Shown: positions 8,887 through 18,599, counted from the stretch's first letter. The stretch: DNA of 64,000 nt from Arthrobacter cryoconiti (GCF_020905375.1 NZ_JAJJBU010000017.1:1-64000); one strand, 5' to 3'. Notes: generated from the sequence alone by a model not told the origin. Numbers and translations: made by a program.

Positions 8887-9585
8887 ATGGATTCGCAACC
8901 CACGCTGGAATCAAGGACGCCCAAGCCCCGGGTTGAGCCCATCACGGTGTTCATTCTCGATGACCACGAGCTGGTCAGGCGTGGGTTGAAGGAATTGCTA
9001 GAAGGCGAGGGTTTCAGGGTCATCGGTTCCACGGGTTCAGCTCTAGAAGCGACCCGCCGCATTCCTGCTTTACACCCCGATGTCTGTGTGCTGGACGCAC
9101 GACTTCCAGACGGCACAGGCATTGAAGTCTGCCGCGATGTCAGAAGCGTTGATCCATCCTTGCACTGTTTGATACTCACCAGCTACGACGACGAACAAGC
9201 ACTGCGCGGGGCAGTCCTTGCCGGGGCGGCTGGCTACGTTCTCAAAGAAATTGACGGTACGGACTTGTTGACGTCCCTGCGCCGAACCGCTGACGGGGAG
9301 ACGCTGTTTAGTCCGGAAATCATGGCAAAGGTAGTTCTTGGCCTAACCGAACCAGAGCGCGTGGATCCACGGCTGTCAGTACTGACTCCCCAAGAAAGCC
9401 GGGTACTCAAGCTCATCGGGTGCGGGCTCACCAACCGGGAGATTGGTGCGGAGATGTTTCTGGCGGAGAAAACCATCAAGAATTATGTTTCCTCACTCCT
9501 AACGAAGCTGGGCTTCGAGCGGCGTACCCAAGCTGCAATTTTTGTTACCGACAAAAGCTGGATGACGCCGCCAACCCATCACTGA
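8887..9585 (+). CDS. NarL/DevR-type response regulator
   Basis: 232 residues from the ATG at 8887, chosen because GGAGG lies 8 nt upstream; an in-frame ATG at 8878 sits directly on that site. Receiver domain: acidic pair D25-D26, phospho-acceptor D70 in VCVLDARLPDG, switch Lys in VLKEIDG. A linker leads to a LuxR-type HTH near the C-terminus (LTPQESRVLKLIGCGLTNRE). Architecture and the partner kinase with tandem GAF domains are those of DevR/DosR, which responds to hypoxia, NO or CO in mycobacteria. It converges on the kinase gene, with a 7-bp overlap of the 3' ends, so the pair is not one transcript. Confidence 0.9.
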   Translation: MDSQPTLESRTPKPRVEPITVFILDDHELVRRGLKELLEGEGFRVIGSTGSALEATRRIPALHPDVCVLDARLPDGTGIEVCRDVRSVDPSLHCLILTSYDDEQALRGAVLAGAAGYVLKEIDGTDLLTSLRRTADGETLFSPEIMAKVVLGLTEPERVDPRLSVLTPQESRVLKLIGCGLTNREIGAEMFLAEKTIKNYVSSLLTKLGFERRTQAAIFVTDKSWMTPPTHH

Positions 9586-11360
9586 AACTCCTTCACTGGG
9601 ACACACCAGACTAGACGTGTGCCCTTATTTTCCCCAGTTTCAATCTCTAGGGAACCGTCAAGGAGTTCGGCCCGCTTGCGCATATTCGCCAGCCCACTGC
9701 GATGCAGAGGCTCGCCCAAACCGACGCCGTCATCCTCGATGATGACTGTGACATTCGCGGTTGTCACATCCACAGAAACCCCAATGGTCCCCGCGTCTGC
9801 GTGCCGGACAGCATTACTGAGTCCCTCCGACAAAACCGCCAGCAGATGCTTTGCGATCACATCAGAAACTGCTGAATCAATGGGCCCGGATAAATTGAGC
9901 CGCGGTGCGAACGGCAATGGATTTGATGCGTTACGAACGGCTCTTAGAACCAGGTCGCTGAGCAGCTCACTCTGGCTAGAAGTAGCTTGCAAAGAATATA
10001 TTGTGCTGCGCAAGTCACGGATGGTCCCATCAAGTTCGGCCGTGACCGTTCTGATGCGCTGCGCTGCTTCCTTCTCGGTAACAAACCGTTGCAAGCTTTG
10101 CACACTCAACCCCGCAGCAAAAAGCCGCTGAATGACAACATCGTGTAAGTCCCTGGCGATGCGGTCGCGATCGGTAAAGACCATAATTTGTTCTCGCAAG
10201 CGATGGGAGCGGGCCAGCTCCAGGGCGAGTGCGACGTGTGAGCCAAAGACCGCGCTCATCTCCACTACGATTTTGGAGTAGCTACCTGACCCCTGGCCCT
10301 TGGCTAATATCAAGAGGCCTTGGTTGGTCCCTTGAGGCCCAAGCGCTATGACAATGATCGGCCCCAAAGCAGGTCCATCCACTTCACCAAGGAGGTCTGT
10401 GGCGTCATCGAAAACTGTCGGAACACCCGTTTTTAGTACTTCCGCGATGGCAGGAGTGTCCAACGCCAGTGACCGGCCGGCCATGGCTGCCGCCCGCTCC
10501 CCTGCAGCGGCGGCTATGAACAGCTCAGGACCGTTATCTGCAGAAACCCCAATCAGGGTCAGAGCAGAATCCGACTCCCGCAAGGCGGTTTCAGCGATCA
10601 TGTCCAAGCTGTTTTCGGTGATGTCACGTTCATCGTCCATCATGCGCCCGGTCACATACATGCATGCTTCCAGCCACCTTGAACGGCGCCGGGCATCCTC
10701 AAATAATCTGGCATTTTCAATGGCAACGCCCGCTGCTGCCGCCAGAGCCACGGCTAATTCCTGATCTTCAAGAGTGAAGTCTTGCCCATCTACCTTTTCC
10801 GTCATGTAAAGGTTTCCGAAAAATCTCCCACGGACACGCACCGGCACGCCTAGAAAGGACTTCATGGGCGGATGGTGCTCTGGAAAACCAACGGAGGCTG
10901 GATGGTCGTGCAAATCATGCAGACGCAAAGGACGAGGATCGCTGGTCAGCGTTCCCAGAACACCGTGACCGGTAGGCAGAGGGCCTATCTGACGAATCAA
11001 TTCTTCATCAATGCCGACAGTAATGAAATGCGTCAAGGACCGATCCTCCCCAATCACCCCCAACGCTGCGTAATCAGCACGAAGCAAGGTGCGGGCAGAT
11101 CTCACAACTCGCTCCAAGACTGCGTCTAGGCTCAAATCCTCGGCTACGGAGACTACAGCGGATAACAGGCCACGCATGCGTTCTTGAGTGAGGAGTAGTT
11201 CGTCTGCCCGGGCCACGAACTCCCGGAGTAGGTCCTCAATCCGTAATCCAGCAGCAGGAGCCAAAAGCGGCTCCCCTGCTCCTGTTTCGGAACCGTCCAC
11301 ATTGCCACCCATGATCATGAAGCACTTGCCATTGATCGGCACTTCTTGCCCGTCGGGCAA
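9579..11360 (-). CDS. GAF-GAF sensor histidine kinase, DevS/DosT-like
   Basis: 593 residues without membrane segments. Order: GAF-A about 77-222, GAF-B about 240-385, HisKA_3 dimerisation domain with phospho-acceptor H406 in RIARDLHDVVIQ, and HATPase_c to the end (N box SNAVRHA, G box DDGVGLG). GAF-A contains the segment PASVGFPEHHPPM with H162-H163, conserved in the haem-binding GAF-A of DevS and DosT; haem binding and O2/NO sensing are therefore plausible but inferred. The longest frame starts at a TTG with GAAAGGA upstream; internal ATGs 14 and 16 codons later are alternatives. Probably phosphorylates the regulator encoded next to it. Confidence 0.88.
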   Translation of the reverse strand: MPDGQEVPINGKCFMIMGGNVDGSETGAGEPLLAPAAGLRIEDLLREFVARADELLLTQERMRGLLSAVVSVAEDLSLDAVLERVVRSARTLLRADYAALGVIGEDRSLTHFITVGIDEELIRQIGPLPTGHGVLGTLTSDPRPLRLHDLHDHPASVGFPEHHPPMKSFLGVPVRVRGRFFGNLYMTEKVDGQDFTLEDQELAVALAAAAGVAIENARLFEDARRRSRWLEACMYVTGRMMDDERDITENSLDMIAETALRESDSALTLIGVSADNGPELFIAAAAGERAAAMAGRSLALDTPAIAEVLKTGVPTVFDDATDLLGEVDGPALGPIIVIALGPQGTNQGLLILAKGQGSGSYSKIVVEMSAVFGSHVALALELARSHRLREQIMVFTDRDRIARDLHDVVIQRLFAAGLSVQSLQRFVTEKEAAQRIRTVTAELDGTIRDLRSTIYSLQATSSQSELLSDLVLRAVRNASNPLPFAPRLNLSGPIDSAVSDVIAKHLLAVLSEGLSNAVRHADAGTIGVSVDVTTANVTVIIEDDGVGLGEPLHRSGLANMRKRAELLDGSLEIETGENKGTRLVWCVPVKEFQ

Positions 11361-11439
11361 TCACAGGCTATCCTTTCTTCCCGATAGATGCCCTAGAAAA
11401 GAGCTGTAGCGAGCAAGAAAATTTAGTGAGCCGCGCCGC

Positions 11440-14118
11440 TCAGTGCTGATTGAGAGTGGTGGCCGCGCTAAAACGGGCCGCACGGCGGTGTATTCGGTGT
11501 GCGCTTCCACGGATCCGCTGCCTTGTTGGTTCTTGCGACTGACGGGCAAAGAACCAATGCTTGGCGAATTCAATCAACACCAAGTACAGCACCGTCATGG
11601 CCAACAAAGCCAAGAAGAACGGGATGGGAAGCGGATCGAAGCCCAACACGGCACCCAGTGGTGACAACGGCAAATAGATTCCGAGTCCCACCACGCCCAA
11701 TGAGGCCCAGAGCAGCCCGCCGGAGGGCCGACTGCGAAAAAATGGTACCCGCCGCGTTCGAATGGCAAAGATGATGAGGGTTTGGGTCGCGATTGATTCG
11801 ATAAACCAGCCAGCCCGGAACTCTCCTGGTGCTGCGTTGAACACATAGATCATGAGACCAAAGGTGGCGAAGTCGAAGAGCGAGCTGATAGGGCCAAACA
11901 AAAGCATGAAGCGGCGGATGAACGCGATGTCCCAATGCGACGGCGCCAGAAGTTGCTCTTTGTCGACCCGGTCCCCGGGGATGGCCAATTGACCGGTGTC
12001 ATAGAGCAGATTGTTAAGCAAGATTTGTCCCGGCAGCATGGGCAGAAAGCTGAGCACCACGGATGCCGCGGCGGCGCTGAACATATTGCCAAAGTTGGAC
12101 GATGTCCCCATCAAAACGTACTTGATCGTGTTAGCGAAAATCCGCCGGCCTTCGCGAACTCCTTCGGCGAGTACGCCCAGGTCCTTATCCATGAGAACAA
12201 TGTCGGCTGCGTCTTTGGCGACGTCGGTGGCGCTCTCCACAGAAATGCCGACGTCGGCCTGATGCAGGGCCAAAGCATCGTTGACGCCGTCGCCCAAAAA
12301 TGCCACGGCGCGGCCCTGTTGTCGCAAGAGACGGATGATTCGGGCTTTTTGCTCGGGTGACACACGGGCAAAGATGCTTGATTGCCCAGCAGCTGCCGTA
12401 AGTTCGGGATCGGACAGCCCGTCGATCTGTGTCCCCAGCAGTGTCCCGCCGGACTCCAGACCTAGATCACGGCAGACTTTCTGTGCAACTCTGGCGTTAT
12501 CGCCGGTCGCGATCTTGACACTGATGCCCAGTTCCGCCAATTCCACCAAGGATTCCTTTGCATTGGCTTTGGGCTTATCCAAGAAGACGAGAAAACCTGC
12601 CAGCACCAATGCTTGTTCATCTTCGGGTCCAAGGGCGCTCATGTCCTCGGCGGGACGGGATGCTACCGCAATCACCCGGGCACCGGCGTCGTACTGCACA
12701 TTCAACAGGGCCTGCGCTTGATCCGGGATGTTGATGCACCGAGCCATAACGTCCTCGGGGGATCCCTTGGTAACTATTTTCTGCGCACCGCCAGCATCTG
12801 CGACTAGGACACTACTCATGCGGCGGGTGTGATCAAACGGAATGAGCCCGAGCCGCCGGTGCCGCTCCGGTTCGAAACCGACAGCCTGCGGCGCCTCCCA
12901 CAACGCGGCGTCCAAGGGATTCTGGCCCACCATTGAAACAGTTCCCGACGAATAGTCTGCTTCAGTGGAAACTAGCCCCAAAACAAAGAGTTCGTCCTTG
13001 CTAACCAGCGGATCTACCGGAAGTGCGCAGGTGAAGCTGATGCGGCCCTCGGTCAAAGTCCCTGTCTTGTCCGTGACCAGGACATCCATGTCGCCTAGGT
13101 CCTCGATGCATACCAGCCTCTTGACCAGAACCTTCCGCTTGGCCAATGCACGGGTACCGGCGGCAAGGCACGTACTGACGACGGCGGGCAACAGTTGTGG
13201 AGTAATACCAACTGCTATGGCAAGAGAAAATAGTAAAGAATCCAACAGGGGGCGGCCCAGCAAAAGGTTAGCGATGAAGATCAGCGACGTCAGCACAACC
13301 GCCACTTGCAGCAGCAAGAAAGAGAATCATTTGAGCCCGCGCTGAAATTCCGTCTGGGGCGAGGACTCCCCCAAACCCAGGGCAATCCGCCCGAACTCCG
13401 CACGTGCGCCCGTAGCAACAACTACCCCGCTGCAGCTACCCGTCTGCACAACGGTGCCCATGAATACGCAGCTCGCCAAATCACCCAGAGAGACATCTCC
13501 TGAGATGGGAGCGGCATCTTTCGCCACGGGGAGCGATTCCCCGGTAAGAATGCTCTCGTCGCACATCAGACCCACAGCGCTGAGCAATCTAATATCCGCT
13601 GGAATGATGGTTCCCAGAGATAATTGAACGACGTCGCCGGGCACCAACTTCACCACGTCGATTTGGCATGCAGTACCGCCGCGAAGGACGACTACCGTGT
13701 GCGTGACTCGCGAATGCAGTGCCTCGGCGGCGCGCTCGGCGCGGAATTCATTACTGAACCCAAGACCCACGCTCACCAACAAGATGACAGCAATGACGAT
13801 CGAATTCGTTGCAGCCCCCAGAAATAGGGACAGAGCGGCAGTGACCATCAAAAGGATCAGGATGGGACTGCGAAGCTGCCGCCCCAATACTGTCCAAGGG
13901 TTTGCTTTGTGTGAACGCAGAGCATTGGGTCCCACCGATACGAGACGATTTGCTGCCTCTGTTTCCGCCAGACCTGTCGGGCGGGAGCGAAGTTCCTCGA
14001 GCACTTGCGCGCTGCTCTGCCGTGCAGCTTGGGCAACGCTCAGAGCTTGTGCGCTTGAATCGGGCGCCGCAGTGGTCGCCGGCAGGCTCATGGGCCCTGT
14101 CACACCCCCACTGGGCAT
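11440..14118 (-). pseudogene. Magnesium-type P-type ATPase (MgtA-like), interrupted by one in-frame TGA
   Basis: Two open segments, 13327-14118 (263 codons) and 11440-13317, are in the same frame and together make one 892-residue P-ATPase. The only break is TGA at 13327-13329, between ...QRGLK and FSFLLLQVAVVL. Part one holds the cation-ATPase N-terminus, two helices and the actuator domain; part two holds the phosphorylation site DKTGTLT, hinge GDGVND and the C-terminal helices. A CGA-to-TGA or GGA-to-TGA change would explain it. Re-initiation at the TTG at 13317 would give a pump without its actuator domain, so loss of function is likely unless the stop is a sequence error. It lies 13 bp downstream of the stress-protein gene and probably shares its promoter. 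Confidence 0.85.
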
Positions 14119-14131
14119 GCGCTAATAGCTT

Positions 14132-14584
14132 TCACGGGCGTTTGCTTTTCTCTGCGTGGACAACCAATACGGGACACACTGCGTGCTCTGCACAGCTGGA
14201 ACTAACGGACCCGAGTAGAAGCCCGGCAAAACCGCCGTGCCCACGCGAACCCACGATCAGCATTTTCGCCTTCTCGCTGGCCTCAATCAGAACTTGGGAG
14301 GCCTGGCCGCGGAACGTCCGGGAAATCAGGCCTTCCGGCACGTCATCGCCAAACGCCTTGGCCAGTGAATCTGTCAGGATCTCTCGGGCAATCGGTTCAG
14401 GGTCCCAGTCGGGTATCTCATACGGTCCCATGGCAGTCTCCATCCGCCAGGCGGAAACAGCCATAATGCTGGCCCCAAGGGTCGGGGCCAGGGTTTGCGC
14501 CCACTGCAAGGCCAAAATAGATTCCGGGGAACCATCAACCCCCACCACGATGTGGACTGCGGCACTACTTTTTTGCTCTGTCAT
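14132..14584 (-). CDS. Universal stress protein (UspA family)
   Basis: 150 residues, single Usp domain. N-terminal VVGVDGSPESILALQWA and the C-terminal ATP-binding loop GSRGHGGFAGLLLGSVSS (G-x2-G-x9-G-S pattern) are both intact, so it should belong to the nucleotide-binding class. In mycobacteria such proteins are prominent members of the DosR regulon and lie beside devR. Here it is the first gene of a unit with the P-ATPase and is preceded by a DevR-like palindrome 55 bp upstream. Start ATG; GAAAGGA lies about 11 nt upstream. Confidence 0.9.
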   Translation of the reverse strand: MTEQKSSAAVHIVVGVDGSPESILALQWAQTLAPTLGASIMAVSAWRMETAMGPYEIPDWDPEPIAREILTDSLAKAFGDDVPEGLISRTFRGQASQVLIEASEKAKMLIVGSRGHGGFAGLLLGSVSSSCAEHAVCPVLVVHAEKSKRP

Positions 14585-14638
14585 GGCAAAGACCGTCCTT
14601 TCAGAGTCAATCTTTCCCGCTTAGATGGCCGGCGCACA

Positions 14639-14652
14639 GGGCCTAAAGGCCC
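14639..14652. promoter_or_regulatory. DevR/DosR-like box upstream of the stress-protein/P-ATPase unit
   Basis: GGGCCTAAAGGCCC is a 14-bp palindrome (extended to 16 by A14638 and T14653) that agrees at 12 of 14 positions with GGGACTWWAGTCCC. It sits 55 bp before the ATG of the universal stress protein. Together with the site at 8317-8330 it suggests local control by the response regulator in this cluster. Inferred, not shown. Confidence 0.5.
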
Positions 14653-14683
14653 TAAGGAACAATTCAGTGGCGATGACCTCCGG

Positions 14684-15571
14684 CTAGAGGTTAGCTCCAT
14701 AGGGATGTTGAGATGCCGCTGCCGCAGGATCCAAGTCTGCCAATGTCAGTAGCCGAGCTGGAACTTCCTGTAGGGGGAAGCTGGACTCCACGTTCAGCGC
14801 ACTGTCCACGTGAAGAAGTTCGCCGGAGCTCATCAGTCGCCATCCGGGGTCCGCATCCATGCGCACGCTGGCCACCACCAGTGAGTCGTGTTGGGCCAAG
14901 TCGGGGAAATGTGCGGCGATTCTCGCACTGGCGGCATGAAGTTGACCTTCGCCGGTCCCACAGTGACCACCAGCGCAGCGTTCTAAAACGTGGAGCCCAT
15001 GTGTCTGTGGGTAACGAAGCGCCCACAGTTCCGACTCCGTGGTGAGGATGAAGTTCAGCGCATATACGGGTATGTTTTGTGCTATCCAGGTCAGCGCGGC
15101 GCTCAGCCCTGCTCCCACGTCTCCATCGTTGTGCCGAATTTCTGCCGTGACGAGCGCAAAAATCCTTTCGCTGTCAGTTTGGCCGCGCACTAGTCCCGCG
15201 CCGCCACGGTCAGCAATGCGAACATCGAGTTCCGCAAGTCCGTGCACCACGCCGTTGTGCGCAAAGAGCCGCTGGTCTTGCTCAAAAGGGTGGGTATTTT
15301 CTAAGGTGTGTGATCCCGTAGAGGCGTACCTAACGTGGGCTAGAAAATTCGTGCCTGTCAGAGTCTTGGCGGAGCAAGCAAAGTCGGCATCCTCCCAAGC
15401 CGCCATAGGCTGCTTACTCACAGTAGGTGCGCCTACGCCGTTAAAGACACCAATCCCTGTGCCGTCCGGTGCTTCTCGGCTCTGCAGTGCCAGGTTGTCG
15501 GGGGCTTTCAAAAGCCAGAAGGTGGCTTTCACGGACTCTGTCCCCGCATGAAGCCCAAAAAGTCGGCACAT
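14684..15571 (-). CDS. Class II glutamine amidotransferase (YafJ-like)
   Basis: 295 residues beginning M-C-R-L-F-G; Cys2 becomes the N-terminal nucleophile after Met removal, as in Ntn glutaminases. Other glutaminase signatures: NFLAHVRYAST (substrate Arg) and ENTHPF...FAHNGVVHG. No synthase domain follows, so it is a stand-alone glutaminase; the acceptor is unknown. Relatives include YafJ and EgtC. It is isolated: 99 bp from the stress-protein gene (downstream side) and 101 bp from the SRAP gene upstream, all on the minus strand. Confidence 0.83.
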   Translation of the reverse strand: MCRLFGLHAGTESVKATFWLLKAPDNLALQSREAPDGTGIGVFNGVGAPTVSKQPMAAWEDADFACSAKTLTGTNFLAHVRYASTGSHTLENTHPFEQDQRLFAHNGVVHGLAELDVRIADRGGAGLVRGQTDSERIFALVTAEIRHNDGDVGAGLSAALTWIAQNIPVYALNFILTTESELWALRYPQTHGLHVLERCAGGHCGTGEGQLHAASARIAAHFPDLAQHDSLVVASVRMDADPGWRLMSSGELLHVDSALNVESSFPLQEVPARLLTLADLDPAAAASQHPYGANL

Positions 15572-15672
15572 CCGACACCACCTTTGCTCGTTCCCCGGTG
15601 CGGCTGATACCGCGACGGCGCACGGCCCATCCGCGCAAGTGACCCCAGTATGGCAGAGGCACCCACCAGCTT

Positions 15673-16389
15673 TCAGACCCGGGGAACAATCAGCTCTGCG
15701 GAATTATTGCGCACATTCCCTACCTCTGGCCCCACGGGATCCAGCTGCCAGCCATCGGCCACACCGTAGGCCTGTGCAAGGACAGTGTCCAAAAGTTCTA
15801 CATTCCCTTCCCCCGGGCTCAACCATTCCGTGAGAGCGCTGCGACAAAGTGGGACCGGGAGACGATCGTGCAGTGTGGCTAGTTCTCCCTCGGGAGGAGA
15901 CGCCATGGTCAAGATAGTGCACGAAAGCAGCCACTGGTCCACATCGCCGTCTAGCTTTTGCGGATCTTTCCACCATTCATAGAGCCCAGCAAAAGTGATA
16001 AGTGAGCCATTCTTCGAGTGTACGAAGTAGGGCTGCTTTACCCCGTCTGGACCTTTTTTCCACTCGTAGTAGCCATCAACAGGGACCGCGCAGCGCCGAG
16101 CTTTGGCGGCAACCCTAAAGGTGGGCTTTTCAAGTACCGTCTCGCTGCGGGCGTTGAAGGAGCGCACAGCAACGGAAGAGTCTTTAGCCCAACGTGGTAC
16201 GAGTCCCCACTTTGCGACGTGGACTTCCCGGTGTATCTGGCCCTCGATGAGGCGTTCCAAGACAATAGGTACATCTGTGGTCGGTGCAACGTTCCAAGAA
16301 GCCCGCAGTTCTAAGTTGGCGTCAGCCTCTGCCTCCAGCTCAGCTACCAAGTCCCCCACAGCTCTAGCCATTACGTATCGTCCGCACAT
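15673..16389 (-). CDS. SRAP-domain protein (YedK/HMCES), abasic-site shield
   Basis: 238 residues with all SRAP signatures: N-terminal M-C2-G-R-Y, WNVAPT, a FNARSET segment, AVPVDGYYEWKK with the catalytic Glu, and ATLHDRLPV with the catalytic His. Cys2 forms a thiazolidine crosslink with abasic sites in single-stranded DNA and protects them during replication. This family is often found near SOS genes; here dnaE2 is 9 kb away and no SOS box is seen directly upstream. Length is normal for the family. The short divergent spacer to the mycoredoxin gene is less than 100 bp. Confidence 0.92.
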   Translation of the reverse strand: MCGRYVMARAVGDLVAELEAEADANLELRASWNVAPTTDVPIVLERLIEGQIHREVHVAKWGLVPRWAKDSSVAVRSFNARSETVLEKPTFRVAAKARRCAVPVDGYYEWKKGPDGVKQPYFVHSKNGSLITFAGLYEWWKDPQKLDGDVDQWLLSCTILTMASPPEGELATLHDRLPVPLCRSALTEWLSPGEGNVELLDTVLAQAYGVADGWQLDPVGPEVGNVRNNSAELIVPRV

Positions 16390-16487
16390 GCCACCATGCT
16401 GCCACGTTGGCTTCGCCGATGGCAGGAATAGTGTGGCGCGTCGGTAACGTTGTACACACCAGATACGACTTAGCCAAGGAGCAAAAA

Positions 16488-16745
16488 TTGGAATATACCC
16501 CAGAAGCTGGCACCATCACCATGTTTTCCACCGTTTGGTGTGGTTATTGCAAGCGACTTAAAAAGCAGCTTGAGGCCAAGGGGATTAGCTACACGGAAAT
16601 AAACATTGAGGATACTCCCGGCACCGCCGTGCTGGTCGAGAACCTCAATGGCGGCAACCAAACAGTCCCCACCGTTATTTACCCGGATGGCAGCTCCGCC
16701 ACCAACCCGTCGCTGAAGGACGTCATGGCCAAGTTGGGCCTCTAG
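16488..16745 (+). CDS. mrx1: Mycoredoxin (glutaredoxin-like, CGYC)
   Basis: 85 residues from the TTG at 16488, chosen because AAGGAG lies 6 nt upstream and the resulting length matches mycoredoxin-1; a longer frame from 16407 lacks a ribosome binding site. Active site W17-C18-G-Y-C21, then [10 protein letters not shown] with the cis-Pro and DGSSATNPS, all as in Mrx1. It reduces protein-mycothiol mixed disulfides using mycothiol. The neighbour mscR also depends on mycothiol. A perfect 20-bp hairpin terminator follows. Confidence 0.87.
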   Translation: MEYTPEAGTITMFSTVWCGYCKRLKKQLEAKGISYTEINIEDTPGTAVLVENLNGGNQTVPTVIYPDGSSATNPSLKDVMAKLGL

Positions 16746-16763
16746 AGTCCGAAGCGTTCCGCG

Positions 16764-16807
16764 ACGGTATCTGGCCGGACACCCCCCGGTGTCCGGCCAG
16801 ATACCGT
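16764..16807 (+). terminator. Strong hairpin after mycoredoxin
   Basis: Perfect inverted repeat, 20-bp arms (16764-16783 and 16788-16807) around a CCCC loop, 18 bp after the mrx1 stop. No T-run follows, so it is a GC-type terminator common in actinobacteria; it separates mrx1 from mscR. Confidence 0.8.
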
Positions 16808-16905
16808 TCAACGCTCAAAAGTCACCAAGAAGCGGCCCCGGCGGGCTTTTTCTCAGCCCTCGTGATAGACAGACCTTAGTCGATTCCCCAGCCAAGGAGC
16901 ACCCC

Positions 16906-17991
16906 ATGATTCACAAAGTCAAAGGCGCTGTAGTCCGCGCCAAGAATGCCCCCGTCACCATTGAAACCGTCCTGGTCCCGGACCCAGGTCCGGGGGAAGT
17001 CCTGGTTGACGTCCTCACCAGCGGGGTCTGCCACACAGATCTGCATTACAAACAGGGCGGCATCAGCGATGACTTCCCCTTCCTTTTGGGGCATGAGGCA
17101 ACAGGCGTGGTCAATGCGGTGGGGCTCAACGTGGTGAACGTGGTACCCGGAGACCGCGTGATTCTCAACTGGCGGGCTGTGTGTGGCAACTGTCGGGCCT
17201 GCGCTAAAGGCCAGCCCCAGTACTGTTTCAACACCGCAAATGCCACCACCAAAATGACTCTCGAAGATGGCACAGAACTCAGCCCAGCCTTGGGCATAGG
17301 TGCCTTCATTGAAAAGACTCTGGTGGCCGCCGGACAGTGCACGAGAGTGGATGAAGATGTCGATCCCGCAGCTGCCGGACTACTGGGGTGCGGAGTGATG
17401 GCCGGCATAGGTGCCGCCATCAATACAGGCGCCGTTAAGCGTGGGGACTCTGTAGCGGTGATTGGATGTGGTGGAGTTGGTTCGGCGGCCATTGCCGGAG
17501 CCGCGCTCGCCGGAGCCACCACTGTGATCGCTGTGGATCGCGATCTCAAAAAGCTTGATGGGGCCCGTAAGTTCGGCGCCACTCACACAATTGATTCCAC
17601 AGCAGTGGATGCGGTGGAAGCAATTAGGGAGCTGACCGGCGGCTTTGGTGCTGACGTAGTCATTGATGCGGTGGGTCGCCCAGAGACGTATAAGCAGGCC
17701 TTCTACGCCCGTGACCTGGCAGGCACGCTCGTCCTGGTGGGAGTGCCCACCCCAGACATGGTTGTTGAGCTACCACTCTTGGACGTCTTTGGCCGAGGTG
17801 GCTCACTGAAGTCCTCCTGGTACGGGGACTGCCTGCCCTCCCGTGACTTCCCGATGCTTGTTGAGCTGTACAAGCAGGGGCGGCTGGACCTGGATGCCTT
17901 CGTCAGCGAACGCATCGGCATCGAAGACATTGAGGCGGCTTTTACCAAGATGGGCGAAGGCTCAGTGCTGCGTTCGGTTGTGGTGCTCTAG
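16906..17991 (+). CDS. mscR: S-(hydroxymethyl)mycothiol dehydrogenase
   Basis: 361 residues from the ATG at 16906, which has AAGGAG at optimal distance; the frame stays open further upstream but through the terminator hairpin. Zinc-dependent medium-chain dehydrogenase: catalytic zinc ligand C42 and GHE at 62-64, structural zinc C93, C96, C99, C107, Rossmann loop GCGGVGSAA. Close in length and order to the 361-residue mycobacterial AdhE2/MscR, which oxidises S-hydroxymethylmycothiol formed from formaldehyde, with NAD. The next gene starts within its stop codon, forming a formaldehyde-detoxification pair. Confidence 0.92.
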   Translation: MIHKVKGAVVRAKNAPVTIETVLVPDPGPGEVLVDVLTSGVCHTDLHYKQGGISDDFPFLLGHEATGVVNAVGLNVVNVVPGDRVILNWRAVCGNCRACAKGQPQYCFNTANATTKMTLEDGTELSPALGIGAFIEKTLVAAGQCTRVDEDVDPAAAGLLGCGVMAGIGAAINTGAVKRGDSVAVIGCGGVGSAAIAGAALAGATTVIAVDRDLKKLDGARKFGATHTIDSTAVDAVEAIRELTGGFGADVVIDAVGRPETYKQAFYARDLAGTLVLVGVPTPDMVVELPLLDVFGRGGSLKSSWYGDCLPSRDFPMLVELYKQGRLDLDAFVSERIGIEDIEAAFTKMGEGSVLRSVVVL

Positions 17992-18599
17992 TGGCTGCGC
18001 GGATCCAGAACATCGTCACCTCAGGAACGTTCTCCCTCGACGGCGGAACCTGGGATGTAGAAAACAACGTATGGATGGTAGGCGATGACGCAGAGGTATA
18101 TGTCATTGACCCGGCGCATGACCCTGGAGCCATTGTTTCCCTGGTGGGAACCCGCCAGGTCAAAGCAGTGTTGCTCACACACGGTCACGACGATCACATC
18201 CGATACGCCCGCGAATTTGCAGGGCTCGTCAACGCTCCGGTAATGATGAACGCTGCGGATCAGATGCTCTGGGAGATCGTTTACCCGGGCACCGTCCCAG
18301 ACAGGTATATCGAAGATGGTGACAGCTTTGAGGTTGCCCAAACATCGTTACTGGCGCTGCACACGCCCGGTCACTCCCCCGGTTCTACCTGCTTTTACGC
18401 ACCTAGCTTGAACGCCGTATTTTCCGGGGACACGCTTTTTAATGGCGGGCCCGGTGCCACGGGGCGTTCCTATAGCGATCATCCCACGATCATCAAGTCC
18501 ATCAAGGAGCGCCTCTTGGTGCTTCCACCGGATACCGTGGTCTACACCGGCCACGGAGACACCACGACCATCGGCGCGGAGGCGTCTGGAATCAGCTGA
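17991..18599 (+). CDS. Metallo-beta-lactamase-fold hydrolase, probable S-formylmycothiol hydrolase
   Basis: 202 residues. Metal motif T-H-G-H-D-D-H at about residue 62, then LHTPGHSPGS, FSGDTLFNGG and YTGHGDTTTIG, the full set of dinuclear zinc ligands of the glyoxalase II-like branch. GTG start overlaps the mscR stop by one base (TAGTG), so the two are translationally coupled. A hydrolase here would release formate and mycothiol from S-formylmycothiol, the MscR product. That step is inferred from the pairing, which recurs in actinobacteria. Confidence 0.85.
   Translation: MAARIQNIVTSGTFSLDGGTWDVENNVWMVGDDAEVYVIDPAHDPGAIVSLVGTRQVKAVLLTHGHDDHIRYAREFAGLVNAPVMMNAADQMLWEIVYPGTVPDRYIEDGDSFEVAQTSLLALHTPGHSPGSTCFYAPSLNAVFSGDTLFNGGPGATGRSYSDHPTIIKSIKERLLVLPPDTVVYTGHGDTTTIGAEASGIS

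Noticed and set aside
13327-13329. TGA read as selenocysteine in the P-ATPase
   Set aside because: The position is not a cysteine or redox site in P-ATPases and no selenocysteine genes are in the window; nonsense mutation or error is simpler.
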